In this document: positions 50,191 through 62,463 of the stretch, one piece after another | Numbering within the stretch: position 1 is the first letter of the stretch | Layout of the letters: every line of letters starts with the position of its first letter | The notes under the pieces: model-generated | Seen by the model: the letters and a program-made list of their open reading frames with translations, nothing else | Told to the model about the DNA's origin: nothing | Databases searched by the model: none | DNA from: Argentina anserina | Taxonomy: Eukaryota > Streptophyta > Magnoliopsida > Rosales > Rosaceae | Direction: 5' to 3' | Length of the DNA: 64,000 nt | NCBI RefSeq assembly: GCF_933775445.1 | Contig: NC_065876.1 | Span: forward strand, 18,414,001-18,478,000 | Translations under genes and position numbers: made by a program

Positions 50191-52222
50191 GTTTAAAGAT
50201 TGATTATTAACTACTAAAATAAAACCTAAACTACTATTTACATGATCGACTTATCTTTAACAAACTAAACCAAACTTACCAATGCACCACATAATTACAA
50301 GTTTGATCCTATCATGCATTCTAATTCATCTGATTACATACTTATAGACACCAATACAATTAGAGCCTTAGGGGATCATCTAATCATGCAATATTTCAAT
50401 TGACGTTTAGGTTGACTTAGGGCCTCACCTAAATTGCATGCAATCAAGTTTAACAACACTTAGGATAGAAATCACACAAGATTAAATTTAAGCACCAAAT
50501 CTTTGTTGGAGACATATTTCATGATGGCGTCACTCACCATGGGGTTACATGTAAATTTCCAGAATTTCTCACTTTAATCAACACAAACCGAACCTATTTA
50601 GGGCATGATTCAATTTGTGTCAATATGGATGATGAATATAGCACTCAAACACAATCATAGGGACTGCATCCAAGCACTAAATTCGTATGCACATATCTGA
50701 AAATTATCTAAAAACATGTAAAAGAAGAGTAGAACACAAGGATAGAAAATACAAACTTCAATAATTATAAGAACATAGATTTGGCATGGTCTCAAAAACA
50801 TATCAAATACAATCTGAAAATTCTAAAACAAATACAAAACCAATACTTCTACATAAACAACAAACTACAATCTTCATAGACAAAGTATTGTAGAATAAGA
50901 CAAACAAGCAAAGCCATAGAGATGAGTTGCGAGAATCACACGTTGTAGGAACTTTAGAGGTACAGCTTCAATGAACGGTGAAGATGGTGATTGTATTAAG
51001 CGGGACGGCTCATATGATTTATGAGGGAAGTTTATGGTGGTATGTTGGCAGAGGTTCGGCTCTTGAATGCAAAGGAGAAGTGATCCATTTTCTATTGTGA
51101 ATGCTGTGTATATATAGAGGAAGGAGGGAGATGAGTGCTGCACCGCTTGGGCTGGATCATCCATAAAGGCACAGCTGAGATTTTCTCTCTTCAATTGGAT
51201 CACACGGCTTATCCTTTCTTCTTACTTGTTCAACCCTTGTCTCCTTCTTTCTCTCTAGGTGTACATGATTGTTCTCTTATCTCCTAGGCTGATCTCTTCT
51301 TTGAATGGCACGTCAACTCTTTATACTTATCTCTAGAGTTTCACATGGCTTGGTCTTCCTTCTTTTTCTCTCTTTGTTGTCGTGTGAGTCTCCCTTGTGC
51401 ACGGCTGATCTCCTCCTATATTCACCATTTATCTCTTCACAAAATAGAAATCCTCTCCTTTAATTTTTGAATGGAAGCTCGGCATAGGACTCGTTCTTTT
51501 TCTCAATGTACATGGACGACATCTAGTCTTTATTTCTTCTTAGCCTTGTCGTGCCTTACCTCTTTGTTGTGCACGACATCCCTTGTTTCTCTCAAGCCGT
51601 GGTTTATCTCTTCAACTGATCCTTTTCTATACATGGCATATGACTCCTCTTTTATCTCTTGAATTATCTCTTCAATTCTGAAAATAAGAAAAGAAAATAA
51701 TAAGAAGAAGATAATTCGTTTGATAGTCTTGTCCTAATCTAGACAATTGTTGTCTTAAAAAGACACACATGTAATAGATGAGCTTAGCTAGATTATGAAA
51801 GTTTCTATTTCATAAAAAGGAAACTTACTAGAACGAGTAAGTTGCTAGAATATGAAAGTTCATTTAAGAAAGTTTTAGAATAAGAGTTTCAGTTCAAGTA
51901 AGACTCCCTAAATGATACGTTTCTTGGTCTAAGAAGAATTCCTAATACAAGTAGGATTCTCAATATATCGTCAATGCAACAGAAACGTCGAAAGATGAAG
52001 ACTTCTAGTCCAAAAGGTTTCCTAGTCCTACAAGGATTTCTACTCAAACTTGGACTCTAGACCATCTTTGTGTTTTCAACTAGTTTAAGCACAAAAGTAC
52101 ATCCAATACCGCCAAAGACGCATATTATGACTCAATGACTCGATAATACAACAATAAGGGCTAAGCAAAGTACAAATGGAGTTAAAAACATGTTAAGAAT
52201 GTCGCACAACGTGCTCCTATCA
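50191..52222 (-). mobile_element. Athila/Tat-like LTR, truncated, arm 2 of an inverted pair
   Basis: Minus strand starts TGATAGGAGCACGTTGTGCG at 52222, has TATA box CTCTATATATACAC at about 51109-51120, and runs to about 50191. It extends about 350 bp further inside than arm 1 (segment 50191-50535), but lacks the last block of the LTR. The stretch 50085-50185 is the reverse complement of about 50538-50640. The ORFs at 49560-49850 (+) and 50874-51203 (-) are matching translations of the two leaders. Confidence 0.87.
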
Positions 52223-53247
52223 ATCCTGCAAACTTGCCTCGCATAGTAGTGACATCTCCATCACAAGTTCCACCTTGCTTTTGTTGTAAGAAAGCAGCAA
52301 ATTCATTGATGAGAGTGATTGGATTAGCAATAAAATTCATCATTGCTTCTAAACCATTTTCTTCAGCCACATTAGCTCTAGCAGTGGTATTAATCTTTAT
52401 CTTTCCCTTCTGACTTTTGGAAACATTAGTAAACTTTGGCTTCAACTAAGGGTGCAAAATCCAACATGTTTTCTTCTCATGACTAATGCCAGATCTGCCA
52501 ATAGAGACACAGTGAGTACATTTGAGATCTGGGCTTCTTCCCTTAGAAGGTCTAACTTTTGGATTTAAGCTTGAGCTAGCAAATGCCCTTGCTTCATTGT
52601 TCTGCTCTACTACCGATACATTAGCCCTCATCACTTTCCTTCTTGTTTCCTCTCTCTTTATAGTAGTACAAACTATTTGCTGAGAGGGAAGCTCAGATGT
52701 CATGAGAAGATGGCTTTTCACATCAAATTCAGAACTTAGATTAGCAAGTAACAAGAAAATGTAATCCTTTTTAGCTCTCTTCATCAAAATTTTTCTATAA
52801 GTAGTAATTGGACGATATTGATCTAGCTCATTCCACATAGTTTTCAACCTTCCAAGACATTGAACAAAAGAAGAGCTACCTTGCTGCAGCTCAGTCATCT
52901 CTCTTGAGCTCAAAGATACGTGCGACATTGTTTAAGTCACCATATAGGTCTTGGACTTCTTTCAACAGTTGGAGTGAAGACTCAACATAACCAAAAATCT
53001 CACGCATCTTTGGTTCCATGAAATTTAATATCCAAGTCATCAGCAGCTGATCCTGAGCAAACCATGCATCATACTCCTTAATTGAGGTGGAGGGGATGTT
53101 GACTGAGTCATCAATGAAACTAAGCAGCCTTTTTCCTCCAAGAGCATGCCCGATTTCTCTAGACCAAGATAGGTAGTTGAATTCATTAAGAAGAGAAAGA
53201 GTAAGTCGAAGGTTGGTGTTGGTATCATTTACTTCAGCTGTAGATGA
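52223..53247 (-). pseudogene. Copia gag, main part, broken
   Basis: Minus strand begins TNLRLTLSLLNEFNYLSWSR, then IGHALGGKRLLSFIDDSVN, then several stops, then the frame TELQQGSSSFVQCLGRLKTM, WNELDQYRPITTY, LLANLSSEFDVKSHLLMT, RPSKGRSPDLKCTHC, TCWILHP with a stop at 52446, and continues LKPKFTNVSK...FAAFLQQKQGG. This is the gag of a copia lineage with a UBN2-type domain and a zinc-finger-like LKCTHC segment. It ends where the inverted LTR pair begins. Confidence 0.88.
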
Positions 53248-53252
53248 TGCAG

Positions 53253-55723
53253 TGTAACATCCCTAAATTCTGAACAGTACAATTTTAAATTTAAGGATGC
53301 TAACACTCTGATATAACTTCAATAAATGAAATTATGTTACAGCAGCTGAATATCTTTACCAAGTTTATCAAACCACTTGGATTACAAACAGTAAACATAA
53401 ACATAATTACACGAATGTAAAGATGTATTGTTTTCATATCTCACAAGCATCACAAAAAATAGGAAAAATGAACAGAAAGCAAAAACATCACTCTCCTGTC
53501 ACGGTGCTCAAACCCTCTATCTCAACTACTGCGTAGTACCTGCTGTACTACCCCATGCACTAATAATGGTACATCATGGTTGTAAACACAAACCTAGTTA
53601 GCTTCACAACTGATATGAGTAAACTTAATATAAGTACCTAACAACATCAACGCAACAAATGTCTCGACAATCAAAACAACTCACAATGCATGCATAAACT
53701 ACCATAACCATGCAACACATGCAGAACAACACCACTCACAACAACAACGCAACACATATAGAATAACACCACTCACAACAACAACGCAACACATGCAAGA
53801 CATTTTTGGGTTAAGGCGACTCTCGAATCACACCCATAAGAAAACTGGCAATAAAGACTAGAGCTATACCTAGTCATCCCCACATCCGGCTAAGGTATGC
53901 TTTTGAAACTGTCTACGCTACTAAGGCCGAACATTTAAATCAATTTTGCCACTTGGGCCACCACTAAGGCAAAACAACATATATTACTTTTCTTTCGCTA
54001 ATCTAGCCGCCACAAAGGCAGAACAACGAACACAAAGTCTTTTGGCAAAAGACCGCCATAAAGGAAAAACAACACCACACAAGGCCAAACAACATGAATC
54101 ATACCGGAAGGTACATTTGCTTCCCTCCCAACTACAACACAATTATCAACAATCACAATAATGTCGGAAGGTACATTTTCTTTCCTTCTGGCCACACAAC
54201 ATGTATACAGTTCAACAATGCAGTTAATCTGTCTACAAACCTCCAATTTACCGAGAGCTACATTTTATTCCTCCTCGGTCACATCCTCCACAATCAATAT
54301 AAACCAACTAAATATACACAATATATTTCACATTCATAAGAGCAATATATACTTAGTGATAAATATATGCATATCCTAATACCATTTAGATATACGTATA
54401 TAACTCACCAAATATATATACATTTATATACTAATCATACAATATTAACAAAACACAAACATAAGTAAATATATCTAGTTACCGTCAAGGGTAACTAGCG
54501 CACACATGAGTTTTACTCACCTTTTTTTGCTCCTACAAAACCTTTAATATCACCACAACAATACCAAGTTTCCAACTCAAAAGCCTAAGTGAAACATTTA
54601 TAAATTAGTTAATAACCAAAACAATAACACACAACTTGAACCTAACACTCCTCTCTTAGCCCCAAAACCCAAAGATCGCCGAAGCGGCAACCTCCCTCAT
54701 TGACCTACCAAGGTCACCGGAGAACCAACATCCTAACATACTCAAGAATTAATCTAACATGTGTAAATGACATAGTCAAATTCTCGTATCGATGAATACA
54801 TCGCAATGGAGTAAACAATTACTACTAAAATAATTAGACGCGCCACCACAAGTCGCAGACAGTGGCAGCACTGCCACTTTTCCGTGACTACCAATGATCA
54901 CCAAAATTTGCCATCACAATTTAAATGACATTTCTAACAACTTTCTAGTTCACAACAAAGTTCAAGTCTAAGCCTCAATAGTCCAATTTACGAAGAACAT
55001 AAATCAGCACTATTCACGAACCCTAGAAATTGAAATCGTCGATTCTCCTTTTGTATTTCACAATAGATAAAACTGTTTTAGAAGGTTGATATACATCCTA
55101 CAAGCTTCAAAACACAAGAAGAATCACTTTGATTAGTTGCCAGAGAAGGGAGTTTTCCTCACTCCTTCAAAACGAGATAAGAGCATTTCTTCATTTCTGG
55201 GCTTTAGACAGCTCGAATCTCTCCCAAAAACTAACCCAGATAGGTAGAGGATGAAGAGACGGTTCCAACGCCACTAGTCTCACTCAATTCCATCATCGGA
55301 GGACGGAGATATGCCCGGAGAAAATTTTGGCAACCAAGAGGGGAAAAATCGCGTGAACAGTACCCGAATATATGAAACTTCAGATTTTTCTGATTTTCTC
55401 CCTTTAAATCCTCTATTTATACTATTTTTTAATTCGTAACTTTTTCGTACAAACTCCGATTTGGGCGTATCGCATGTCTCCAAACTCGTATCGACGAGTT
55501 CTACAACTGTCGTTAAGAAAGTTTTAAGAAAATAGCGTTGAGTCAAAAGTCAACTCCTAGGCCTTGACCACTTCATCGTTTTCCAAACTTTTGGCTCTAA
55601 AAAAACAACTCCACTTCGGACAACGATTAATTAAAAGAATAGAATAAGAATCTACTCTAATCACCATTAAAATAATTTCTGAGAAATTACATGATATTAG
55701 AAATGAAAATTCGGGTTATTACA
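53253..55723 (-). mobile_element. Solo LTR, 2.47 kb, TSD TGCAG, inside copia gag
   Basis: TGCAG at 53248-53252 and 55724-55728; termini TGTAACATCCCT and GGGTTATTACA. The minus strand has a good plant TATA box, AGTATAAATAGAGG, at about 55408-55421, some 300 bp from the TGTAATAACCC end, then GGGTACTGTTCACG. Relative of the elements at 15.19, 58.63 and 62.46 kb. Removing it and one TSD rejoins the copia gag reading frame (...SSGSA/SSTAEV...). Confidence 0.92.
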
Positions 55724-55728
55724 TGCAG

Positions 55729-55765
55729 AACCTGAAGAATCCCCCTTAGTGTCACCTCTAGTCAT
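55729..55765 (-). pseudogene. Copia gag N-terminus
   Basis: Starts ATG at 55765, MTRGDTKGDSSGS, and is interrupted by the solo LTR. It follows the PBS by about 85 bp, the expected place for a copia gag start. Confidence 0.8.
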
Positions 55766-55851
55766 GATATGCTAGACTGAAACATCAAGAAATTTACGCA
55801 AAGGTGAAGCAAAAATGGAGAGCATAAGTAGATCCAATTAATTGGAAGCCT

Positions 55852-55863
55852 GCTCTGATGCCA
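55852..55863 (-). other. Copia primer-binding site (initiator Met tRNA type)
   Basis: Minus strand TGGCATCAGAGC directly follows the LTR end CA. Copia elements usually carry TGGTATCAGAGC; one base differs. Confidence 0.9.
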
Positions 55864-56318
55864 TGTTGAATTATAAAATGTAATGGAATGGAGAGAATGA
55901 AGAAGATGAAGATGGATGATTTCCAAATGTATTCTCAGATCTGAACAAATACAACTCAAGAGAGCTAAATAGACAAGAAAAAGAAAAAAGCTTACTACAT
56001 CATTACCTACTATAAGATAGCTACTAGAAAAAGTCTACCACTAGAACTAAACAACTTTAAACAACTAGAAAAAATGGGAGGAGAGGCAATTTGAGAGACC
56101 AACGAACATGAATTGAGGAGAGAAGATCTGCATAATCAATCTCGGCATTTAATGCAGCAAATGAGACCCAATGACACTGAGGAGAGAAAACGACCACAAG
56201 CTGATTAACGGAGAACGTCACCGAGAAGAGGAAACGACACCGACACTTAGCAGGGGCTACAGCTCTGCGTGCATCCCTGCTTTTTATCTTTGCATGCCCT
56301 ACAGGCCACCACAGTGAT
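55864..56318 (-). repeat. Copia 5' LTR, outer end truncated
   Basis: Same sequence as the 3' LTR from ...CACTGTGGTGGCC to ...ATAATTCAACA. The first 35 bp or so of the LTR (TGAAGTGAAGG...) are missing or replaced, so the outer border is uncertain by about 10 bp. Confidence 0.83.
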
Positions 56319-56488
56319 TGATTCAATGCTGTAGAGTTTATCTTGCTTGGATGTGGTATGTTGTTTCCAATATTTCTTGCACAATAGAGAAGCCAACTTC
56401 ACAACGTATCAGAATTTAAATAGTTTACTCGGTGATTAACTTAATTTTTTTCAGATTTTTTTCTCTATTAGTACCTTTGAAATCCTTA

Positions 56489-56700
56489 ATACTTACAACG
56501 AGGGGCTGCTAGGATTGAAGTGACTCTGTAAAATGGAAGAACCATGATCTACTTCTGTCCTCGTGTTGTGTAAATTTTAATATAACTAACACTATTAGGG
56601 TTTGTTTTTTTTGAATTGATTACAGTTCATGATCGGTTATCGGTTAGTTGATGTTAACTAATGACTCTTTTGTTCATTATTGTAAATGTTTTATTGGTTA
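56489..56700. repeat. Dispersed direct repeat, also at 58045-58200
   Basis: GAGGGGCTGCTAGGATTGAAGT and the following sequence (GTAAAATGGAAG / GTAAGATGGAGG ... TTATTGTAAATGTTTT / TATTGGAAATGTTTT) occur 1.55 kb apart with moderate divergence. They flank the ORF at 56.73 kb and may be old intron duplications. Confidence 0.6.
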
Positions 56701-56734
56701 TCGGCTATACCCCATCTTCTTCACATCCCCCAAA

Positions 56735-56937
56735 TGGCCAAATCCACCCCTCTCAATCTTAGAGCCCATCCGCTACCAAAATCCCACATCGCAACTGTAC
56801 TCGAAGATTTCCTTACCCAATTCAAAATCCCAGTCGAGAAGCTCCTTGTGCCACCGAGGACCGAGCTCAAGTACACCGATTTCGGTGCCATGAGCACCCG
56901 AATATTAAAGGGGTCGATTTCAAAACAATACAATTGA
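56735..56937 (+). CDS. Short unrecognised ORF, 67 aa, with gene-like codon use
   Basis: ATG at 56734-56736 opens MAKSTPLNLRAHPLPKSHIA, VLEDFLTQFKIPVEKLL, VPPRTELKYTDFGAMSTRIL and ends ISKQYN stop. Its GC content is well above its surroundings, and the sequence is protein-like. It could be an exon, a captured gene fragment, or a small retrocopy. I do not recognise the family. Confidence 0.35.
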
Positions 56938-56939
56938 TG

Positions 56940-58620
56940 AAAAGACAGAACATGGCTAGCCATGGCCAATCTATCGACTAAATAGTTAACAGTGAGAGGC
57001 AACGGCTGGGGTCACATTTGTTTAAATTTGAATTCAATGGGTGATCATCATTGCGCCACATGGATTTCAATAATTCACCAGACCCTAGCTCCGTCGATTT
57101 GGTGTTAAAAAAAGAAGTAAACCGACCATCTATTGTTTTGCCATGTGGCAACTGGAACAGTCCAGATGCCCTGTGTATAAACACGGGCTGTGTACTGAAT
57201 TACTTTCGCATAATATATTTAAGGTCCAGTAGAGTCCAAACCTGATAGGATATACGAAAAACTTGAATATATGTGCAATTGATGTAGTTGTGGCTCAGGA
57301 TTAAGGACTGAGTTAGGTGAAGTCTATTCAGGGAAACATTAGTGGTTTTAGTGCCAACATGTGCACATTCTCAAGATACTGACTTATTGAAATGGCTGCT
57401 AACTTATAACTCCCTTCATTAACTTACTTCACGGTTCATGGAACTGTCTCATTATGCATATATCATGTAGAAAGATGTGTATATAAGATCTCAAATGACA
57501 GAAAGTGTTCTTTAAACCTTGAAATAAAAATAAATAAATAAATTCTTGACATAAAAAAACACCTTGAAGTTCCATTTACCTACCATATGTCTTTTATGAA
57601 ATAGTCGATAGAGTTCTTGGCATATTCATAGATGATATTTAGGCATATCTAAGAATTCATTTTCCTTTTCGATATATGTGAATATCTGATTTACTCCAAT
57701 TGGTTTCATTATATATTTGTGATTTCAACCTTATTTGTTCCCGGACACTGCCTTTTTTGCTTCTGGAAAACATATGATGTTTTTGAGATATATACTCTTG
57801 GATATAGCTGTAAGTGTACATGTATTATCAAAGGTAAGCAGACTGCATTAGTACTTTTTTTTTGAAATAGATTTTTATTTTGAGGAAATCTATCGTGCTC
57901 TGTGGCTACATTTGGTAGTTGAAAAGAAAGCATTGTGATTCTTCTTTTTTGAAATGAATAAGCTCTATTTGTCGTTAAATAATAAATTTGTGTTTTGCTT
58001 TTCATAACAATGGTAACAATGAATCTAGGCTTCATACCATCCTCAGTACTTCTAATGAGGGGCTGCTAGGATTGAAGTAGCTTGAAGTTGTAAGATGGAG
58101 GAAAAGTTGTTCATATCTGTCCGGTCACTTAATGTGTGCATAATTTGGTTGACGAATGATTCTTCTGTTTAGTATTGGAAATGTTTTCTGTTATGCTGCA
58201 TATTTCTGGGTTGATGATGCTTTTGTTTTTGATTTTAATCAAAATGGAGGACTATGGTTAAGGTTGTGTTGTAAATTTGATTGGTAGAGTTTGGACAGTT
58301 TATGAGGTACTAATTGACATGTGGATGCCTGAGATTTTTGTATGTATGAAAAAGTGATAATTATGACATCTGAATATGAGCATATATGTTGAATGAGTAA
58401 AGCCTGACACTCGCATTTTTTATGCAACTCTTTGGCATTGTTGTTTTTAGGTACATTCCCAGTCCACGATAAGCGAAAGACTTGAGTTCATAAGTAGCTC
58501 TTAAGAACTTGGGTGACCACCAATGTTTTAAAAAATGAGGGCGTACCCAAGACGTTTTCTTCAGAGCCTTGAGCTTATGTTATAAAAAATTAGTAGTTAA
58601 ATGTGAAAATATATAATTAT
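56940..58620. other. No gene recognised
   Basis: AT-rich with T runs, intron-like on the plus strand. Contains the second copy of the direct repeat at 58.05 kb. Confidence 0.5.
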
Positions 58621-58624
58621 ACAC

Positions 58625-60988
58625 AGTCACAACCCCGACATTTCGAATGATAAAATTCGAATTCGAAGCCATGAAAACTCTAAAACAATCTCAAATATAT
58701 TGAAATCATCTTATAGTAACAATATATCGAAACTGAGTTCATAGTACGACTCAGTCGACTTGAATAACACATAACCAGTTTATACCTCAAGTATTATGAC
58801 TAAGGAAATGTAAAATTCACTCAATCTTCACCACAAATAAAAGAAATAAACTTCGGAAATCTTCAGAGTAAGTCCTCCAAATCTGCTAATCCACACCTGC
58901 AGAACTATCCCCTACACCATTGAATATGTGCACAAGAATTGTAAACACAAATCCGGTAAGCTTTTCAGCTCGTATGAGTAAACCAACAGTATAACATACA
59001 TCGCATACAAGAGAAAATAAATGTTAACATGTAAAGATAAGCGTACTCATGAGACACTGGACGACCCCTCTGGTTCTCCATTATTATTTGAAATTATGTG
59101 TACTCATGAGACATTGAGCAACTCATCTGTTTACCCAATATCATTTAAAAACACGGGTACTCATGAGACCAAGGTACTCATATGTTACCCCTCATGCAAT
59201 ACATCAACAGACACTGGGCAACCCATATGTTACCCAATATCACTCAAAACATGGGTACTCATGAGACTCAAGCAACCCATTTGTTACCCCTCATGCAGTA
59301 CACCGGCATACAGACTAGAGCTCTAACTGATCGTAACTGACACCAGGCCAAGGCTTGATTCCAATTATTGCCAACAACGTCCGAATACCAGAAAACGTTT
59401 TAACAAAACTCAATGTTAAAACCACGTACAATATAACAATCAACACATGTTTATTGTATCACAACCTAACGACTCTTGCACGACAATATAAATATAGTCA
59501 CCACAATATACTCTCATTTGAAAATAAAACTAATAACATTATATAATATAGCAACCCATATATATGTATCGTATTTACCATTTTTTTACACATACACAAC
59601 CCACTATATTATATAGATGTCACAGTTCACTCTTTTTACGAAATCGTATATATGAGTCACCACCAATAGTAGACTTGTCATAATTTACATTTACTCACAT
59701 TCAACATAGTCCATAATCACTAAAACCTTTTAAAATCATTTATTAAAATAGCATTTTACTTACCCATGAACCTTGGATGATCAAGTTCACCTAATTTAAA
59801 CCAAAACATATTTTTAGAACAATTTTTATAAGCTAGTGATGTAATGACTATGTTAACAACTCAAACTAAATATAATTATAACACTACTTCGATGATGATG
59901 ATCATTGTGAGGTTTACTTACCTTATTTCCTGCGTGCAACTTCCATGACACCGAAAATGTTTCCCTCACTCGTTTCGTCGGTCACCTAATAGCATGATAA
60001 AGTGCTTAGAAAAACAATACGTAAAATCACAGGCGACGATTTATTACCGTCAAAACACTGTTCACAAAATTACTGCTCACACGCCGCCCACAGTGGGCGT
60101 GCCACTCCAACAACCGCGCCTGAGCGTGCCTGCCCACCAATTTCACCCATCTTCTCACCTGCTTACTCCCACGGCCTAACACCGTCTCTCCGCCACCCCA
60201 CTTTCCCCCACGCGCCGCTCTAAGCGGCACCACGCGCACCACTAACTTGTCCGTCCAAGCTTCCTCAAATCCACACACATCCAACAACAAAAATGTAGAT
60301 CACAAGGAGGGAGACACAATCGTACCTGAGTTGCAACCCAGATCGCCGGAAATTGGTCGGAAAGTCGCTGGAAAGCTTCGGTAGCTCCAAGCTTGTCTCC
60401 AACGTTAAAACCTCCGATCTTGAGCCCCAAATTAGTGCTAAACCCATCTAAGAGTTCGAATTCAAGGATTTGTGGCTCGAAACTCACCGGCGATGAAGCC
60501 TGAATCGGCGGTGGAATTTGCAGAAGTCGATCGTGCGGTGGTCTTGGAACCGGCGGTGAAGGCCACAGTGGCCGGAGGCGAGAGATCGGCGGGGAGGGAG
60601 AGAGAAAGAGAGATGCTGGGGGGGTTTCCTTTTGGGGAAATTAGGTTTTTCCCAAAATTTCCTTTTATACATTTCCGAATTCGGAACCCAACTTCCATTG
60701 ATAATAACTTCCACATACGACGTCTGATTAAGGTGCGCCGCGTGTCCACGAACTCGTATCGACCAGCTCTACTATTTTCGTGCAGAAAGTTTCCATAGAT
60801 GAGCGACGGAATAAAAGTCAACTCTCGAGTTACATAAAATATAAAGTTTTTCAATTTAAATTTCCGAGCTCGGTTTCGTTTCACCTGACGTCGACGAGAA
60901 AACGAAAAATTAGATTTTTACTCAAATTCCAAGTTTAATAATCTAAAATAATTATAAAAATTTAAACCCGAATATTCGGGGTATTACA
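58625..60988 (-). mobile_element. Solo LTR, 2.36 kb, TSD TACAC
   Basis: TACAC at 58620-58624 and 60989-60993. Termini AGTCACAACCCCGAC (diverged TGTAACRACCCC) and CGGGGTATTACA. Minus-strand TATA box TGTATAAAAGG at about 60661-60671, preceded by the same conserved block as the other copies (TCGATACGAGTTCGTGGACACG near 60740). Contains degenerate short repeats with GTACTCATGAGAC and TTACCCAATATCA (59040-59300) and TTTTAACA...TGTTAAAA near 59398. Open frames inside are not genes. Confidence 0.87.
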
Positions 60989-60989
60989 T

Positions 60990-61618
60990 ACACATAAAAA
61001 GAACAAATATACATAAGAACTTATCAATTTATTGCATTTAGATATAATGAAATTCATAATCCAAACATTTTAGATAATTTTCATCAAATTAAACACATTA
61101 TAGAAATAAAAATAAAAATATACCTAAAAAGATTCTTTTCTAAGGCATAGTAAAATGTCTGAATTACGTAGTATAAGGCGTAAAAGACGTAAGTTTTTAA
61201 GCCACAGTGCCCAAACCGAAAAACAGAAGCATTATGTAAGTAGTCTTAAACTTTTTAAGCTTCAGGTGAGCCTTGAGGCGATTTTTTTAAAACATTGGTG
61301 ACCACCAATTGTAAAAAAGTAGACCAGATCAGATCTTAAGTAAAAAACATTATATGTACTTTTAGTATGACAAATTTTATGGGGAACTATAGTGATCTCT
61401 TTGAATGCATTTGTTTACCTACCATTTTTGTTTTTAATTTTTGTCCTGACCTTTTTTTCTCCTTCCTAAAAGAATTTGTTTCGCATATTCATTGCTCCTG
61501 GTACTGTCCAAACTATTTCTACAGTAGTGTCACTGTGTACACTTTCATTTAGTTATTTGTACACTTCAAAATGATGTTGCTCACAGAATTTAAAGAGCTA
61601 CACTGCCTACAGTGTTTG
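60990..61618. other. No gene recognised
   Basis: AT-rich spacer between a solo LTR and a LINE fragment. Confidence 0.5.
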
Positions 61619-61629
61619 GTATTTTCAAA

Positions 61630-62404
61630 AGTTTTTTTTTGTTAAATACGGGGTCAAAAAAGACCCACGAAGAAAAAACAAAAAAAAAACTAAGACTCGT
61701 AAGAATAGCTAACTCTTCTAGCTCTAGTAGCAACACATAAATCATCAAAGACACATTGAGCAGCATGCTCAGGAGGATCATCAAAGTATGTAGTACCCAA
61801 ATCATGATCAATGTTGGCTTTGGCTAGAACATCAGCAGTCATATTCAATTCTCTAAAAATATGCACCAGCCTGGTATCATCTATTTTATCCATGAGTCTT
61901 CTGCATCCCATCAACAAAGAACCAAGGGGGTGGAGGGCAAGGTTTGAGCTTTGGAACAGTTAAACAACAATAGCTGAATCAGACTCGATTTCCAACTTGG
62001 AAATCTAATGATTGGAAGCCAATATGAGGCCAATATGCCTCAGCATCAAGCATAGAACCATTACCCAAATTACACTGAAAACCAACAATCCATGAACCAT
62101 TATGATCTCTAATCACACCACGAGCTCCAATTTTGCCTGAAGAAGAAGACATGGTTCCATCAATATTTAATTTGCAATAACCAACATAAGGCTTCTTCTA
62201 AGAGAGTAAAGAGTAACTAAACATTGTGGCAGCACTAGCTTTAGACTTTGTTGTTTTCCATTCTATAGCATAATCCCAAATAATTTTGTCAAAACAGAGA
62301 GGCATGAAGAAGGAAGAATAAAAACTGCTTATTCCTCTATTTCCATATGAACCAAAATATAAAAACGAACAAATTGCACCATTTGATACCATTCATCACC
62401 ACAT
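61630..62404 (-). mobile_element. LINE fragment (RNase H and 3' tail), 5'-truncated, 11-bp TSD
   Basis: GTATTTTCAAA at 61619-61629 and 62405-62415. On the minus strand: the start of the RNase H region with LNIDGTMSSSSGKIGARGV, IRDHNGSWIVGFQ, then frame breaks, then LVHIFRELNMTADVLAKAN, DHDLGTTYFDDPPEHAA, VATRARRV and a stop, then a 3' UTR with GGGTCTTTTTTGACCCCG and an A tail (T run at 61631-61640 on plus). It is a typical 5'-truncated LINE copy of the plant L1 type, with a 3' end matching the tail at 20.1 kb. Confidence 0.92.
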
Positions 62405-62463
62405 GTATTTTCAAATGATATTTACCTGCCGGTTTTAGGTGTCTAAATAATATATGGTGTGTT

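Larger units (their letters stand above)
48006..56318 (-). mobile_element. Ty1/copia element (-), with nested insertions and most of pol lost
   Basis: Order on the minus strand: 5' LTR (56318-55864), initiator-Met-type PBS (55863-55852), gag start (55765-55729), solo LTR insertion (55723-53253), rest of gag (53247-52223), inverted LTR pair (52222-48630), last part of pol (48629 to about 48511), purine tract, 3' LTR (48492-48006). Protease, integrase and most of reverse transcriptase are missing. The two copia LTRs match over most of their length. The outer edge of the 5' LTR differs from the 3' LTR, so no TSD could be confirmed. Confidence 0.88.

Noticed and set aside
48630..52222. A single TIR transposon with TGAT...ATCA ends
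   Set aside because: The outer ends are LTR 5' ends shared with copies at 37.3 and 39.6 kb that are not inverted pairs, and no matching TSD flanks the composite.
60462..60884. 140-aa minus-strand ORF as a gene
   Set aside because: It covers the conserved pre-TATA block and leader of the solo LTR at 58.63-60.99 kb.
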